From assembly GCF_000711695.1 (NCBI RefSeq), contig NW_013546990.1:89803-153802 (forward strand): 64,000 nt of DNA, read 5' to 3'. Source of the DNA: Tilletiaria anomala UBC 951 (lineage: Eukaryota > Basidiomycota > Exobasidiomycetes > Georgefischeriales > Tilletiariaceae). The notes below the pieces were generated by a model. The model did no database searches. It worked only from the letters and a program-made list of their open reading frames with translations, and was not told the DNA's origin. Positions 1 through 12,090 of the stretch are shown piece by piece. Numbering within the stretch: the stretch's first letter is position 1; every line of letters starts with the position of its first letter. The translations under genes and the position numbers were made by a program.

Positions 1-487
1 GCGGGCGCGGTGATGTTGATGCTGCCATCCTTGCTTGTTTGTGACGCCCTGGCTGAAGCGGCTCTCGTCTTCCTTTCTTCCGTTGCTTGTGCACTTTGAA
101 CGGGGGCACGATTAGCACATTGTCTTTCAGCTCGCCGCAAGGCCAAAGCTTGCCTGGTCCAGCTTTCTTCACCCTCCTCTTAGGTGTTGCAGGCAGAAAG
201 AGCGAGTCGAGCTGCTATGTCAAAGCGGAGTTGGGGTGTAGGCAGAGAGAATCTCCCCTTTTTGCCGCAGCGGAGAGAAGAGCGTTGTGTTTTTGATTCC
301 TCTCCGCCAAAACTGAGACCTGGAATAGCCACGGTATCTAGCCTACTGCACACGGATTGTGACCATCCTTCACGTCGATGCATGAATTGATATCCAATGA
401 TCCATCGTATCGCTCACGCTTCCAACCGCACACGGCGACAGTACCCTGCATCCTAGATCGCGATCAGACTGCGAGGATATTCGCAAG
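1..487. other. Upstream region of the EAF6-like gene; possible divergent gene start at the window edge
   Basis: No complete gene is visible. On the minus strand an ATG at 28-26 opens a short frame (Met-Ala-Ala-Ser-Thr...) that runs off the left edge. It could be the first codons of a divergent neighbour, but nine codons are too few to judge. The rest is presumably 5' UTR and promoter of the gene that starts at 488. Confidence 0.35.
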
Positions 488-1102
488 ATGAGCAACGCAG
501 AGGGAGGTGCAAGCGCCAGCGCCAGCGGCAGTGCAAGCGGCGCGTCCCAGCAGCAGCAGCCGCAGCCTTCACAGCCTCCGCCACAGTCTCTTGAGGAGGC
601 AAATCAGCGCTATGGCTCCATAAAGGCGCAGCTCAAGACCAGTTTGGCACGCAAGCGGCAGATGGACAAGGCTTTGATTGACTTGGAGACGCAGATCTAT
701 GTATTCGAAGGCTCATATCTCTCCAGCACTGCCGCATCGGGCGGCAACATCGTCAAAGGCTTCGACTCGTACCTCAAGACGACCAACCCAAACTCTGCAA
801 GCATGGCCGCTATTGCAGGCGGAAAAGAGGTGCTGCCCGAAGACAGGATGTTTAGTGCAAGCAGCGCGACGTACGAGCGTAGCTTGGAGCTCAGCATCGG
901 CGCCGGCAGTGGCGGAACTCGCATCGACACCGCAACGCCTCCGCCTCCCGAGTCAGGCAGCAAGGTTGCCGAGGCTCGGGCATCGCCAGCAGGAGAAAAG
1001 CCCCACAAGTCGGGTGCGTCAGGCAGCTCTGGAAAACTCAAGCGAAAGCACGATGAAGCTCCCTCGGGCAAGAACCACAAGAAGAAAAAGGCCGAAGACT
1101 AA
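488..1102 (+). CDS. EAF6: Eaf6-like subunit of NuA4-type histone acetyltransferase
   Basis: Single-exon frame of 204 codons starting at an ATG. Residues about 36-105 carry the Eaf6 core: a predicted coiled coil rich in Lys/Arg/Leu, then the family hallmark LETQIYVFEGSYL and, after a short gap, NIVKGFDSYLK. Eaf6 is a small scaffold subunit of the NuA4 acetyltransferase (and of MOZ/HBO1-type complexes in other eukaryotes) and acts in the nucleus on chromatin. The N-terminus (Ala/Ser/Gln rich) and the C-terminus (Lys-rich, ending KKKKAED) are low complexity and probably disordered; the basic tail may serve as a nuclear localisation signal. The gene is convergent with the SARAF-like gene, with about 200 bases between stop codons. 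Identification rests on the core motif, which I regard as diagnostic. Confidence 0.93.
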   Translation: MSNAEGGASASASGSASGASQQQQPQPSQPPPQSLEEANQRYGSIKAQLKTSLARKRQMDKALIDLETQIYVFEGSYLSSTAASGGNIVKGFDSYLKTTNPNSASMAAIAGGKEVLPEDRMFSASSATYERSLELSIGAGSGGTRIDTATPPPPESGSKVAEARASPAGEKPHKSGASGSSGKLKRKHDEAPSGKNHKKKKAED

Positions 1103-1299
1103 ACCCGCTCTCCCTAGGCGCCTGGGTTGTGGCCGCGACGGGCTGCTTGAGGAACTTCGCATGTGGGTATGCTGGTGGTGTTGGCCGTCAGAGCTTGCGT
1201 GAGCGCACTCTGCGGTTGCGGAAGAAGACTGATGCGCAGCTGTCTGCCTTGGCGTGCTAAATATGCTAGAAATACAGTGTATACATTCGGACGCTCGAT

Positions 1300-2751
1300 C
1301 TACCTGAAGCTCGTGCCGCCAAAGCCAGTGCTAGTCCTCATATCCTCTCTGGACGAGCTACGTCTACTTGGTCCAGGCTCATCTCCCCCTCCCGTGAATC
1401 TACCAGGACCGCGCCCAAAGCCGTCTGTATCGAATATTCCCGCGCCTCGATTAGAGCCTGGCCAATAGCTGTCCCCTCCGCCGAAACCCGTCGCGGCTCC
1501 CCAGCCTGGACCACCATACGACCTTCCGCCGCGATCCCAATCCCAGCTCGCCTGCCGCCTGCGCTCCCTTTCCCGCGCGGCGGACGCATACAGACTCGCA
1601 CCAATCCCGCCGAGACCAAGACCAGTCAAGAAGCCGGGGCGCCACCAGCCACCCTCGGCCCCAGGCCCTGTGCCTTCTTGCCCCGGATGGCTTGGTGGAT
1701 TGTTCTGCTGCTCGTATTTGGTGTAAGGAGGTGGCGGATTCGAGGAATGATGTGACGGTCCGCCGCTACCTCCGCCTCCAGGGAACCATCCTCCACTTCC
1801 TCTGCCACCACCGTTGCCCCCAGGTCTTCCACCCCCACTGGCGGCGGATGGACTGAGGAGCCCAGCAGTTGTGAGGAACGAGCGAATGATCATGAAGAGC
1901 GCGCCGATGAAGGCGAGCCAAAAGAGCATGGTGACCAATGTATCGAGGCGAGCTACCAACATAACAACCCACGGAGAGGGAGACGACGGGACGTCAGAAC
2001 ATTGTTGCTGAACATGCAGCCTGCCTCGCAAAGGCAGTGGGGAGAATAGGGGTACGCCAGAACCGAACTTGAAAGACGTGACTCACATCGCTCATAGTGC
2101 CGACGATTGCCGTCCATGTCTGCGTCCCATGCGGGTAGTAGCGTGTACTCCAGCCCGCAGCTCCCTGTTGTAGCAAAGACATGATCAGGCTTAGCGTAAC
2201 GGATCTTTCATGTAAGAAGCGTACACACAAAACACGAGCCACTTACCCTTAAGGATGTACGCATCCTGCGGGTTATCCCAGCCCTCGCAGCTGACTTGCA
2301 CGCGTCCAAGGCGAATTGACGAAGGCATGTCTGCTTGGCATGTCCATTCGGGCCCAACGCCACCACTGCTGCCAATTGCCTGACAAGAGATAACGTCCGG
2401 CTGATAGCTGCCGCAGGGTTTGCCACGGCATTTCATCTGCTGAATGGGCCGTGTACGCCGCGAGGTCGTCACCGCGTTGCTGTAGAACGTCAACGCTCTC
2501 AAGTTGGATATGTGCATTCTTTCTTGGCTTTTGCTGCTCGTCCCACCGGATGTTCGCCCAGCGACTACGAGGGCAGGTGCAACCCCCAAGAAGAGCGTAA
2601 AGAGCATAACTATCGCTAGGATGACCGAAGGACGTTTGAGTCTTGGCTTGAGACCAGTTCCTTGCTGCGCAGGTGCGGCAGATGGAGAAGACGGCCGAAA
2701 CAATGTTCCTCGGGCGGCTTTCCTGCTTCTTGACCTTTTTGAGATGATCAT
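1300..2751 (-). CDS. SARAF/TMEM66-like store-operated calcium entry regulator
   Basis: Three exons on the minus strand, about 2751-2247, 2164-2087 and 2024-1300, with GT-AG junctions that keep the frame (about 435 aa). Exon 1 has an N-terminal hydrophobic segment (LAIVMLFTLFLGVAPALVVA), then the SARAF luminal domain: ALTFYSNAVTTSRRT, a CRGKPC pair, YQPDVISCQ, EWTCQADMP and VSCEGWDNPQDAYILKG. The second junction restores the family motif GSCGLEYTL. Exon 3 begins near a second membrane segment (TLVTMLFWLAFIGALFMII) and ends in a long Gly/Pro/Ser-rich cytosolic tail. In animals SARAF sits in the ER membrane and promotes inactivation of store-operated calcium entry; the fungal role is not established. 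The acceptor of exon 3 is the least certain boundary. Confidence 0.88.
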
Positions 2752-3496
2752 CTTGCGTGAGCAACTTGACGCCTATAAATTTACGCCTGCAACACGCGTC
2801 TAAGGTGACACGGTGACAGCTCGATGAATGTGTCCAGACTCCAGAGGTTGAAGTTCAGCGGAGCAGCTGTGTACCAAACGAAAGCCTTGCACCGCGCGCG
2901 TATTAATGCGAAAGTGCTACGGCCGCAGGCAGAGGCTCCCCTTCCCGTCCACAGATGTCCTAGATAGTGTCCAGACAAGGTGTGGTGTATGTCTTTGCAT
3001 ATCTTTCACACATTCCATGTGGCAGGCTGCTACAGATCACCTCCACGGTGTAAAGGCTTTCAAGGTGGACTGATTTGCGGTGCTGTGATGTAATGATTCA
3101 GCGGGTATCTCTCGCAACGCCGTGCCAAACGCGCCAAAGAGATACCAGAATCTAGATCCCGACAGGCGGTAACCACGGTAAATAAATCCAATATCCCCTG
3201 GGATGTTGGACCTTTCCCCCGGATCTTCCGGGAGAACGCATATATTCGTGTGGCTCGACCTCAGATGAGCTGCACCAAGGTATCAAGTACCATCGAAACG
3301 CTCCTAGTTCTCTACGTCCACTGAGCTGCGAGCTCCTCACTGCGTCACGGATATGGAAAATGTTGAATGTAAAAAAGTCGAGTTGCATAACGATGAGAGA
3401 CTTTGGGCCAGGCAGAGCTGCAGGACATCAAGCGCACGACTGAGAGTAGTTGATCCATTCCACGGCTTCGTCCCGATCCAAGCCGAATCCGATGCT
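2752..3496. other. Intergenic region between the SARAF-like and HIT genes
   Basis: About 745 bases hold the presumed promoter of the SARAF-like gene and the 3' flank of the HIT gene. Short frames exist on both strands but none has a recognisable domain or a convincing start. Confidence 0.5.
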
Positions 3497-4069
3497 TTAC
3501 ATCTTGCCCTTCATCTCCTCGAAGACCTTCGGAGACACAATCCAAGCCGAGCATCACTTTGAGGACACCGAAAATATTTTGCAAGACAAAAACCTCTGCA
3601 CTCACCTTCTGCAGCTCCTCCTTCTCAGGCGTCATGGCCGGCCATCCAACGCCAAGCCCCTGCTCCTGGTTCGGCTTGGGGATCATGTGCACGTGAACGT
3701 GGTCGACGAGCTGGTGCGCTCCACGCCCATTGTTCTGCAGAATGTTGTATTCGGTCGCGCCCGAGGCGATTGCGAGCTTCTTGGCGATCGGAAGAAGCTC
3801 ATGCAGGTACTCATCCGGCAGCTCATGCAGTTTGGCTGCATGGTACTTTGGGATCACCAAGGCGTGGCCTTTGGAGAGCGGGCCGATGCTATACATGGCA
3901 CGTCAGAGGCATTCGGGATTATCAGCATACTTGCAGACGTATACTTTTAAAGGCAAGAAACGACGCACTCGAGGAATGCATAGCTCTTGTCAGTTTCAGA
4001 AAGCTTCATCGAAGGGATTTTTCCCGCAATGATCTTGCAGAACAGGCAGTTTTCGTCCGTGTGAGACAT
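3497..4069 (-). CDS. HNT1: HIT (histidine triad) family nucleotide hydrolase
   Basis: Three exons on the minus strand, 4069-3969, 3888-3606 and 3526-3497, give 137 aa, the usual size for Hint/Hnt1 proteins. The N-terminus reads CLFCKIIAGKIPS with the CxxC pair common in this branch, followed by DIGPLSKGHALVIPKYH. The active-site triad is HVHVHMIPK near residue 100, with QNNGRGAHQLVDH before it. The last exon is only 30 bases and ends KVFEEMKGKM. Hint proteins hydrolyse AMP-lysine and adenosine phosphoramidates and are soluble. The gene is divergent from the UBC1-like gene. The symbol is by family similarity to yeast HNT1; orthology was not tested. Confidence 0.93.
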
Positions 4070-5176
4070 CTGCCACGGAGCGAAGCCAAAAAAGGTCGTC
4101 AGAGCAGAATTGAAGCCACTGCATCAAAACTAGGTCCAGCCGTGAGCTCACAGTGACAGATGAGACGGAGAAAGGCTGACGCGAGGTGCGAGTGACGGGC
4201 AGTGGCGAAGCGGTTCTCTGAAGACTGGCACGAACGAATGCTCCGCTTCTTGGTGCTGATAGCAGCGAAGCGCGCGAGCAAGATCGAAGGGCAGTGTTGA
4301 GCTCCAGCTTGAGAAGCGTACTTGGGGGTGAGGTGAATCTCTATACCGCGATGTCGGACGACACCAACTTGGCGCTGAGTGCGAATGCAGACCAAAGACC
4401 GAGGGTACCTGTGAACTTTCTGTCGATACGTCGATGCGGCCGTCAAAGGGATGATATCCAGTTGGGCAACTACTGTATCCAAGGTGTCCACAGAAGTGTA
4501 AACAACTTTTGGACCGTCATCAAAGTTGGAGTCGTAGTTGAAGTCCGGGCTCCAGCACGAGGATTGCAAAGGATTTCACAGGTGGCTCGGGGCCACCGCT
4601 GGGCGGGCGCTGTGGAGTCTTTTTCGAGTCTCAGTGACGATCAGGTGCCCAAGGACGGTCTAAGCGTAATCAGAACTGGGGGGAATCCGGGGCTTTTGCT
4701 GCTCCACTGCGTGGGCTTTTGGTAAGTTTCACATGGTGCAGTCTTTTCGGCCGAGGGTTCCGAGTTCCTCATCAGGTAAGAGAATGACTGTGCGAGAAGG
4801 TTCCGCAACTGAGAACTCGCTGTGAATAGATCGCAATTCGTGTATGTACCATGTAAGAGAGCTGTACACATGCGCGCTCCTGCGTATGGGTCTAGGTCTA
4901 GGTCTGGTCTCCAATTGTCATCTCCAGGGATACGAACAACGAGGCGTAACCCAAGAAACGGCGAGAGTCGAAACAATATTGTCCTTGGTGCTCCAAATAG
5001 CCATCATTCAGGCTTACCAGCTGTGACCACGAAATCAGTGTGCGCCGGGGATCGAGCAAGGCAATCAATCTGTTCTAATTTGATCACATCAAAGTCACGC
5101 ACGCCAAGATCACTCGAAAGGGTCGGATCAAGAAGCTAGCTCACAAGGGTCGACTTCGAACGCATCTCTGACCAAC
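4070..5176. other. Shared upstream region of the HIT and UBC1-like genes
   Basis: About 1.1 kb between divergent starts, so it must contain both promoters. Frames of up to about 150 codons occur on both strands, but none shows a known domain or splices sensibly. I see no repeat or RNA gene here. Confidence 0.45.
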
Positions 5177-6284
<1,108 letters not shown>

Positions 6285-6758
6285 GAGGGTTGATCTGCAT
6301 ACATCACGATTCCCACATCCCCATGCAACCCGCATCGTTTTTCGTACTCTATCATATACACGCAAGCCTCCGCAAGCAAGCAATTGCATGCATTCACGCA
6401 CGGTACCCCATTCGCTAACTAGAACTAGCAGACGCGTCGCTTACGCTTTGATTTCGACACGGCAGCGGTGGAGCTTTGGAACACTCTGACGCTGAGCCTG
6501 AGTCTATATACCAGCACGCCCAGGATTCGTGGTCGGGCTTTGGCAATCTGGACCTCAGCATGTCCCTCCCCTTGGCACATGATAACGTTCATCGCGGATT
6601 CTTGCGACTTGGTTAAATAACTCTTATTTAGTACTTATGACCCGCAGCTTTGATTTTCTGATCCTCCCTTGATAGTAATGGGGTTTTATTTATTTATTAT
6701 TTTGCGAAATGTTCTAAATCACTTTTATTCATTGTTTATTAGGCACTGAGCCTGGTCT

Positions 6759-6788
6759 GTTAGGATAGGATAGGATAGGATAGGGTGG
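6759..6788. repeat. Short TAGGA tandem repeat
   Basis: Four to five tandem copies of the pentamer TAGGA end in TAGGGTGG. The unit resembles but does not match the TTAGGG telomere repeat seen at the right end, so an origin from telomere sequence is unsupported. Confidence 0.7.
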
Positions 6789-7230
6789 ATGCGAGAGATA
6801 CGGCTGTGAGTGCAAATGTGACCGCAAGCCGGGGTGAGCGGGAAGAGAGGGATGTGAAGATTTTGTTGATTATTTTGACAATGTTAGACTTGAAGATGGT
6901 CTACACCCGCTGGGGTTGAATGTAATCGTGAAGACCATCTTCCGGCTTGAGTCCTGGTTGCAAAGGCCTTGAGGTCAGGTCCAGCGTTGCGAGATACCGT
7001 GCACATTATAATCAAGCATACCGGTCAAGGATACTTTTGCAACGAGCTAAGCACTTGATAACTTAAATGCCATGTTGCACGGCATAAAGCCTCAAATAGG
7101 ACAACCGCTCCGGCCGGGTCGTAAGGTTACAGACCGCCGTGGCTTGCACCTAGGCCGCTGCGCTGAGTTGGTAGCATGGCTGACGGTAAGGCGCAAGCAC
7201 ATCACAGACGTAAATCCCCATGACACATAA

Positions 7231-7260
7231 TGCGTAACGCGTAACGCGTGACGCGTGAAG
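7231..7260. promoter_or_regulatory. Cluster of three ACGCGT (MCB-like) hexamers
   Basis: ACGCGT occurs at 7237-7242, 7244-7249 and 7251-7256, with a 7-base period. In yeasts ACGCGT is the MluI cell-cycle box bound by MBF. Here it lies about 800 bases upstream of the start at 8064, so a link to that gene is only possible. It may equally be a short tandem repeat without function. Confidence 0.35.
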
Positions 7261-8063
7261 CGTCAGTGATCCTTGATCGCGTGATCCTCGATGCATCGTT
7301 GCTGGTGCCATGGCGAAATTACATTGGTACGGTGGTCATCTGCTGAGTGTTCACGCGTTCAAGCTTATATATGCACCAACGACGCGAGTAAGTCGCACTG
7401 CCCAAGTATGCCAGGACCTGTATAATCTGTATCCGTATGTACAATAAAGTACAACTTGGGCATCACAGCCTCACAAGTCAGGGCGTGTTGCACTTATCCC
7501 GCAGTCTCTGGTTCGAGCGCCTGGACTGATTGTATGTATAAGCAACTCTGGATCAATGGGAGATCTCATATCGTGAGAGAAGCGTAGTGCCATGGGTGCG
7601 ATAGTGCATGAAAAGAGAGGCACGCGCGTAGAATATCGATTGAACCTTCATAGGACCTGCCTCATTGTGATGTTGTATCATTGCTGATAGTATCGCATTG
7701 TTTGAGACCACATCAAGGCTATGAAGAGGAAGACAGGTATCATTCATTGCGGGGGCGACTGCTGATCCACCAATGGTCCGCGCGGCGGTCCTCCTCATTC
7801 CCTTTAATTGTCTCTTGTAGGACTATAGGACTATAGATCAGTATCGAATACATGTTTCTAAAGAGAGAGAGAGATAGTACCGCAAGGTCAGTATCAAATA
7901 TAGAACGAGAGCGGGTGCTCAGTACTATACTTAAGAGCCATCCATAGGGTACATGCCCTCCCCTACTATCCTTTTCCCTCTTTACATCCCCCATCCATCA
8001 TCCTCGCCTTCACCCAAACCGTACCTACCAAACAAAACTAACTCGTTCAAACACTCCATCACC

Positions 8064-8276
8064 ATGCCGCCCAAGAAGACTGCAGCAGATGCCAAGAAAA
8101 AGGGCAGCGCCAGCGCCAGCAGCACGGGCAAGAAACAGAGCGCGTACAACAAGTACATGAAGGACGCCCTCGCCGATATCAAGAAGAAGAACCCCCAATT
8201 GGACCACAAGGAGGCGTTCAAGGAAGCCGCCAAACAGTGGAAGCACCACCCTTCGAACCCCAAGAGGCAAGCCTAA
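8064..8276 (+). CDS. Small YABBY/HMG-like lysine-rich protein
   Basis: A 70-aa frame starts at an ATG with a good context (atcaccATGccg) after a long CT-rich, AC-rich leader. The first half is basic (PPKKTAADAKKKGSA). The second half matches the short fungal YABBY/HMG-like domain: SAYNKYMKDALADIKKKNP, then DHKEAFKEAAKQWK and HHPSNPKRQA. That fold is a two-to-three helix DNA-binding module, so a nuclear chromatin or transcription role is likely but inferred. Similar small proteins of about 60-80 aa are widespread in fungi. There is no intron. ACGCGT motifs lie on both sides of the gene. Confidence 0.8.
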   Translation: MPPKKTAADAKKKGSASASSTGKKQSAYNKYMKDALADIKKKNPQLDHKEAFKEAAKQWKHHPSNPKRQA

Positions 8277-8943
8277 CCGTTACGAGCGCGTTCCCACAAG
8301 GTACGCGTGTGGATTTCGACGCGTCGAGCCATAGAACGCGTCTGTTGACACCCATGCCATCCATCATATGCCCCCCACTCGCCACGACGCGCATAGTGCA
8401 TCAACGCGTCAACACAACACAACCTCGTACAATAAGCAAATCGACTTTTCCGCAGATGCGACACGCTATTCTCGATGCTGTTTGTCCGTTTTCAACGACG
8501 CGAATCGTTGGCAAATTTTTGACGCGCACCCAGCGCACCCACGACGCGCCCGTCACACCTCTTACCAACGCTCGTCAACTAGCCCTTTGTTCCCTCTCAC
8601 TCCGGGTGCCTCTCCCGCCCTCCTATGTACGACGCGCTCGCAAACATTCTCTTTCGCCTCTGCTCCCTCTTCTACCTTTTTTACTATGTAGCATCAGACC
8701 TGGCGTAACGTGATACAATACGACGATGAGAGACAATCTCCTTGCTATGCAGCGCTACCTGTGATACGATGATCTGTTACGCGCCTCGAAGTCCCGCTCT
8801 GCGCCGACTAATCACGCATTTATCCGCATGTATGCTATTATATCATTGACGCTCCATAGTTAGACAAAGCATGGGGTACGCCTAGCAAGGAAATTGGCGA
8901 TCCCCAGCTTGCGTCCTTAACACAAGCCTAGCGTAGACAACAA
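8277..8943. other. Intergenic region with scattered ACGCG motifs
   Basis: Convergent 3' ends of the YABBY-like gene and the universal stress protein gene meet here. ACGCGT is present at 8303, 8319, 8336 and 8404, and the pentamer ACGCG recurs several more times up to about 8640. No coding frame is convincing. A pyrimidine-rich stretch lies at about 8580-8690. Confidence 0.45.
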
Positions 8944-11298
8944 TCAATGCACGCCAGCGCTATCACCAGCCCGAGCGCGCGTACCGGCGCCAGCGACACG
9001 CAGCGCGGTTTCCACCTCCTTGCCGGCCGCACTTGTACCAGCCGAGCCATCTGATGTGTAACAATTGCCCTCTTCATCCACGCGGAGCCAATGGCTATCG
9101 CTCGAATGCTGTGACGAGCGTGACGGGACGGGTGCGAGGGCATCTGCACTTCCGCCAGCGTTTGCGCTTGCGTCCGCGTTTATTGCATCAGAAGTTGACG
9201 CGTCGGGCTTTGCGAACTGGGATGATAGGTGGTCCGCGTCGATGCTCGATCGCGCGCTGGAGAGCCCGACATCGCCTGTGATGCCTTTCGCTGTACCCGC
9301 GACATTCGATAAAGACGAACTCGAGGTAGTCTTCCTATGATGCCGCCCTTTACTCTTCTCTGCGCTGCTGCCAAAAGTACTGCTGCTGGTATTGACACTG
9401 CGCCTCGAGCTGCCATGATGGTGCAAATGCAGACTCTCACGTTTGGACTTGCTGACGCTCATCGGCAGGGCCTGCAGGTCAAACCCGCTACCTTTGATCA
9501 GGTCATGGTAGCCCCGGCGTGCAGGGTCATTCAGACGCTTCTTGAGATGCTTCTGCACCTTTGCTTCCGGGCGCACCACGACGACTGGTACGGGCGAGCG
9601 CGAGAGTAGGTCCCGCGAGACGTGTCCTATCGAAAGGGAGCCACCACTGAGCATCTTTTGCAACGCATTGGCTGACTTTCCGCGCGTGCCGATTGTCAGT
9701 GAATCGGGGCGATACATGTGGATTAGTCGCATGATCGTCGATGTCGGCCGCCCTGCGATGAACTCGATCACGATGGAGATCTGCCGAGATCGGGGGTCCA
9801 ACAGAGAGTCAGGAACGCCTCACTATATGAATAAACGATCACCCGTTCGCTCACCCTCCGCCCGAGAATCTCCTCGTTCAGATCGACGACCTGCGCCATG
9901 AGCTCATTCGCATCTTCACGCGCCTCATCCTGGTCGATCGTATCAGCCTCGCCTTCCAGCACTCGCAGTGCGACCACTTCGTCGCCGTCTTCGACTAGTG
10001 ACTCCATGAGCCATTCCAGTGCGCGTTCCCTATCACATATCAAAGACAGCATGGGTCGGATTTAGCATCTCAGCACCGAAAACATGTTTTCTTGCGTATG
10101 CCGCTCCCACTCACGAATAAGTATTATTATCCACGGCGCACATGAACGTCCGCGTGTTCTTCGTCCGCACATAGCCTTTGCTTCTGGCCTGTAGCGTGAA
10201 GCTGAAGCTCTGGCTTTCCGTCTCCATCGCATCGGGCATCGTGTCAAAGCCGACTTTGCGCTCCCACCCCTTGGGCGGCACGCGACTTGCTACAATGGGC
10301 CCGAGATTCGCTGATAGTCCTGCTCCTCCTCCTGTGCCTGTCCGGGAGCCTGAGCCCGAGCCTGACGCTGACGCAGAGGCCATCGAAGTTACTTCGTTTA
10401 CGCCATCCAGAGTATGGGCAGGGGTTCCAGGCGGTGCAGAGACGGGTGTGTTGGCACTGCCCGTGTTGCTACCTGACGACAGCAGTGACGCAGGGTGGTT
10501 CGCCTCCTTGTCTCTATCGTGATGGTGATGATACCCGAGGTGCCAAAAGTGATAATGGTGCAAATGCTGGTGCTTTGGCTTGCGTTCAACGCCGCTGTCA
10601 CTGCTGCTGCTTGCCATCTTGGCTATCGGAGCAGAAAAAGGCTGCTCATCGAGGCTTGCCCTCCTTTGCGGCTGAGAAGCGGACGCCGATGCCGAGCCCG
10701 AAATTGAAGTAGAAGATGGCGAGGGTATAGCGAGGCTCGCTGGTTGGGCAGAGTGTGTATCGGCGGTGGTATCACTAGCAAAGCTCACTTCGGCAGGTGC
10801 TCGCTCCTGAATCGGAGTAGGTGGGATGATGGCCTCTACAAACGGCTGCGCTTGTCTCGGCTGCGGCTGATGTAGCTTTTGCTGCTGCAGAAATAAGGCT
10901 TGCGTCTCCACTCGAGAGTCCACCTCCGCCGATCCTATTGCTGCAGTTACGGCCGCGGCCAGCTGCTGTGAAAAAAGCGGCGCCGGACTTGAAGGCCGGG
11001 AAGTTTCGGGACTAGCAGGATGTCGTTTGCCATTGTCAGCGAGCGAGGCAGAGGAAAGCACCGAAAAGGGGTACGAGGGAGCAGCGGTGGTGCTTCCGAA
11101 AGTAAACGTCGTTCTTGCCGAGTCATGCGAATAAGCATGTTTCAGCGCCGGTTTCAGCGGCTTGAGATATGGGTCGGGAGTGTGCGGCCGCGCATGATCT
11201 TGTGGTCCCGAATAGATGGAGAGGTTGCTGAAGGACGTGCTCGACGGCACTTGCCGCAGAGCCTGCTCGGGCTGCGTGGGAGAGTCGCTGCCAACCAT
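8944..11298 (-). CDS. Universal stress protein (UspA) family, long N-terminal extension
   Basis: Three exons on the minus strand, 11298-10115, 10029-9855 and 9780-8944, give about 731 aa. The first 340 residues are Ser/Pro/Ala/Gln rich with His-rich patches and look disordered. The USP fold starts near residue 375 with the FMCAVDNNTYS strand, continues as ERALEWLMESLVEDGDEVVALRVLEGE, and after intron 2 gives ISIVIEFIAGRPTSTIM and DSLTIGTRGKSANALQKML, then GSLSIGHVSRDLLSRSPVPVVVVRPE. The G-x2-G-x9-G(S/T) nucleotide-binding pattern is approximately present. Another long Ser-rich tail follows. USP proteins respond to stress and often bind ATP; the specific role in fungi is largely unknown. The long flanking disordered segments are common in fungal members. 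Confidence 0.88.
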
Positions 11299-12090
11299 AG
11301 TGATGGAACGGTCCCTTCGCGCGGTGCGAGCTCGAAAGTCGTGCCAATTCTGACTGGTGGCTACTGAGCAGGACTGGATGGTGCTTTTTTCACCCTCATT
11401 GAGCAGACATGAGACGACTGCACTCTACGGGAGGTCGGTGAAATATGTGGGGTCCGTCGAAGGCGTCGAGTGCGCTAGCGGCTAAAGGAGAAATCGCCCG
11501 GGCATCAAATGCTACCAGGGAACTAGCATGCTGCCCGGGTCTGGTCAACTTCCAACGGCAGATCGCAGATGGCTGGAAGCAATGGGATCGTATCCATCTC
11601 ACACCAAGGATATCATGGTGTCAGCACCAGCATCGTACACCCACGATCGAAGTCCCCTTTTGTCTGATCGTGGAGGGAGCAGAGAATGGCACAGGAACGC
11701 ACCATGGACAAAGCAACGACGACTCTTTACAGCCACATTCCCACAATCCTCGTTTGGTACATACAAGTAAATGTACACATACGCTCGTACACAGGACAAT
11801 CCGATAACTGACTTGTGGCACACGCAGGTTGCAAGAGCGAAGCGGAAGCAGACAGCACGATTATCAGCCGACGCGGAAGATGCTCACAGGAATAGTCTGG
11901 TCGCCAGGCCCATCTATTCTGCAGGAACATGCAGCCCTTGCGGGTCTGGTGATTGACTATTCCAAGCGGGTAGTTCCCGAATGAAGCCCCTGCTCACTAC
12001 GGTCACGAATAATTCCATGTACAAATGTCAATCGACGTGAATGAAATATCGCCTACATTACAGCTGTCGCGACTGCTACTGCGACTAGTA
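11299..12090. other. Intergenic region upstream of the universal stress protein gene
   Basis: About 790 bases between the start of the USP gene and the 3' end of the NOT2 gene. Presumed promoter and 3' UTR. I see no domain, repeat or RNA gene. Confidence 0.45.

Larger units (their letters stand above)
6285..8063. other. Gene-poor interval with short repeats between UBC1 and the YABBY-like gene
   Basis: About 1.8 kb with no supportable coding frame. It is more AT-rich near 6600-6730 than its surroundings. It contains a short TAGGA tandem near 6762-6784 and a cluster of ACGCGT hexamers at 7237-7256, both listed separately. The right part should hold the promoter of the gene at 8064. Confidence 0.5.

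Noticed and set aside
6759-6788. TAGGA repeat as an interstitial telomere tract
   Set aside because: The unit is a pentamer without the TTAGGG register; only one TAGGG is present.
7150-7200. GCTGAGTTGGTAGCATGG resembles a tRNA D-arm
   Set aside because: No matching T-arm or B box follows within 60-150 bases.
7475-7540. B-box-like GGTTCGAGC within a short hairpin, suggesting a tRNA
   Set aside because: No A box at the right distance, the T-arm stem does not pair, and no acceptor stem can be formed.
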